A stretch of DNA of 5,469 nt from an uncultured Eubacterium sp. (lineage in GTDB: Bacteria > Bacillota > Clostridia > Lachnospirales > Lachnospiraceae), in NCBI GenBank assembly GCA_902475415.1, contig CABRZK010000174.1, positions 1 through 5,469 on the forward strand, written 5' to 3'. The notes beneath the pieces were generated by a model. It was not told the origin of the DNA, searched no databases, and worked only from the letters and a program-made list of their open reading frames with translations. Below, one piece after another: positions 4,521 through 5,469 of the stretch (the stretch's first letter is position 1; each line of letters opens with the position of its first letter). The translations under genes were made by a program, and so were the position numbers.

Positions 4521-4559
4521 AAAAAAAACAGAGTTCAAAGATGATTTCTTCAAACTCTG
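4521..4559 (-). terminator. Intrinsic terminator of the regulator gene
   Basis: On the minus-strand RNA CAGAGUUUGAAGA pairs with UCUUUGAACUCUG (13 bp, two G-U pairs, 5-nt loop) and is followed directly by eight U residues (A8 at 4521-4528). The two wobble pairs become mismatches on the plus strand, which fixes the direction. It separates the regulator transcript from modA. Confidence 0.88.
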
Positions 4560-4674
4560 CCCTGAAATTTTATTTTTTTAATTCACTTTACTGAAACTCT
4601 ACGATATGTGTATGTTCCTGTCTGTGCTCTGCTCTTTTTCTTATCTGTCATTCCAATTCACTGACATTATATTT

Positions 4675-5469
4675 TCAAAGCAGCTGTTTTCCCATTTCAC
4701 GGACATCGTATCCGGAAATCGTTTCTGCTTCTTTTTTGAATTCTTCGGATCGGATCAGATTCAAAAGCTTCTGATATTCCGGTCGTTTTAGATCTCTCCT
4801 GCGAAATACGATGTCATAGCTTTCCTGCTGCAGCGGCAGGAACTGAATGCCATCCATCTGTCTGGCCACTTTTTCATTGCCGATAGCCACATCCGCTGCT
4901 CCACGCAACACATTGGTCGCTGCGATCATATGGGATGCTGCAATATCATCATATCCATTCATATCGTCCACATCAATACTCAGTTTTTTACACATCTCAT
5001 CGATAAAAATACGGATGCCGCTTCCTTTTTCCCGGTTGATCATGCGTACATCTTTTCTGGTCAGATCCACAAAAGACTGAATATTTTTCGGATTTCCTTC
5101 TTTTACATAAAATCCCTGCCAGCGTTTCAACAGATGAAACACCGCCAGTTGCTCTCCCGGAAGCATCCGCTCCACATAAGGCAGGTTGTATGTATTGGTC
5201 TCCCCGTCCCACATATGACAGGTGGCCACATAGTTTTCGTTCTGATACATTTTGTAAAGTCCGCAATAACTGCCCATAGGAGAACGAAAAGCCATGGTTT
5301 TTCCGTCACTCTGGTTATTATAGAGAGAACACAATACATCCAACAGCTGATCCTGCCCGCAGATGATGATATTTTCCGCCACCTCTGCCTCCGGTGTCAC
5401 TCCCATATATGCGTAGACATCTTTGCGGGCAATCCGCAGCTGTTTTCCCATCTTGGTTGCTTTCAGATC
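4675..5469 (-). CDS. HTH/PBP_like-domain regulator, N-terminus beyond window
   Basis: This is a likely transcription regulator that senses an oxyanion or a related ligand. The reading frame stays open to the right edge: the codons before the first visible ATG (5451) read DLKATK, so that methionine is internal and the true start lies outside. Numbering from the edge, residues 1-22 (DLKATKMGKQLRIARKDV and on) match the end of an excisionase-type (MerR-like, HTH_17) DNA-binding domain. The rest fits the PBP_like domain (Pfam PF12727): YNLPYVERMLPGE (94-106), RWQGFYVKEGNP (116-127), GSGIR (149-153), a GY...H segment (172-180) and RGAADVAIG (189-197), ending SGYDVREMGKQLL. In this fold the GSG and ADV stretches shape the ligand pocket. 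The domain also occurs in molybdopterin-related proteins, and the neighbouring modABC operon supports a role in molybdate or tungstate control. It has its own terminator, so it is probably transcribed separately from modA. Confidence 0.85.
   Translation of the reverse strand, partial: DLKATKMGKQLRIARKDVYAYMGVTPEAEVAENIIICGQDQLLDVLCSLYNNQSDGKTMAFRSPMGSYCGLYKMYQNENYVATCHMWDGETNTYNLPYVERMLPGEQLAVFHLLKRWQGFYVKEGNPKNIQSFVDLTRKDVRMINREKGSGIRIFIDEMCKKLSIDVDDMNGYDDIAASHMIAATNVLRGAADVAIGNEKVARQMDGIQFLPLQQESYDIVFRRRDLKRPEYQKLLNLIRSEEFKKEAETISGYDVREMGKQLL

Larger units (their letters stand above)
4288..4674 (-). other. Regulator-modA intergenic region (387 bp)
   Basis: No gene is visible. In transcription order it contains about 115 bp of A+T-rich sequence after the regulator stop with nothing recognised, the regulator's terminator (4521-4559), direct repeats (4431-4449), the modA promoter (4396-4424), and a leader of about 100 nt with a near-palindrome (4338-4352) and the modA ribosome-binding site (4297-4301). 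I see no fold matching the known molybdenum-cofactor riboswitch, though I could not test this computationally. Confidence 0.7.

Noticed and set aside
1..5469. CRISPR arrays, tRNA or rRNA genes, insertion sequences
   Set aside because: No regular repeat-spacer pattern, cloverleaf-like segment, rRNA sequence, transposase or terminal inverted repeats were found. No clear direct repeats flank the A+T-rich patch.

Overview
The window looks like a chromosomal stretch of a gut-type Firmicute, most likely a Lachnospiraceae relative. This rests on moderate G+C in the core genes, strong Shine-Dalgarno sites, a Gram-positive ModA lipoprotein and the style of the proteins; the exact genus cannot be read from the sequence. 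Every gene I can support lies on the minus strand, so transcription runs from high to low coordinates.

Right to left: (1) 4675-5469 holds a regulator cut by the window edge, with the end of an excisionase-type HTH followed by a periplasmic-binding-protein-like (PBP_like) sensor domain. It ends in a good intrinsic terminator (4521-4559). (2) 1145-4287 holds a molybdate ABC transporter in the order modA-modB-modC: lipoprotein binding protein, membrane permease, ATPase. modA has its own promoter with paired upstream repeats. The 300 bp between modA and modB hold a stem-loop that may terminate or attenuate, followed by a well-formed second promoter, so modBC are probably expressed partly apart from modA. 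The 164 bp between modB and modC hold a large nested inverted repeat and a short open frame continuing modB's frame after its stop. (3) About 250-1140 is an A+T-rich accessory patch between modC and hisC. It holds a 5'-truncated gene remnant, an intact gene of unknown function (146 aa) and a short ORF that looks like a tiny lipoprotein. (4) 1-220 is the N-terminal part of hisC (histidinol-phosphate aminotransferase), cut by the left edge.

Functionally, ModA captures molybdate (or tungstate) outside the cell, ModB passes it through the membrane and ModC hydrolyses ATP. The upstream HTH/PBP_like protein is a plausible oxyanion- or cofactor-responsive regulator of this operon. The accessory patch has no visible link to molybdate. 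Its layout (small A+T-rich genes, a truncated neighbour, a small lipoprotein) resembles immunity-gene or cargo remnants, which is inference only. The least explained parts are the nested repeat before modC, the operator-like repeats at the two mod promoters and the accessory patch.
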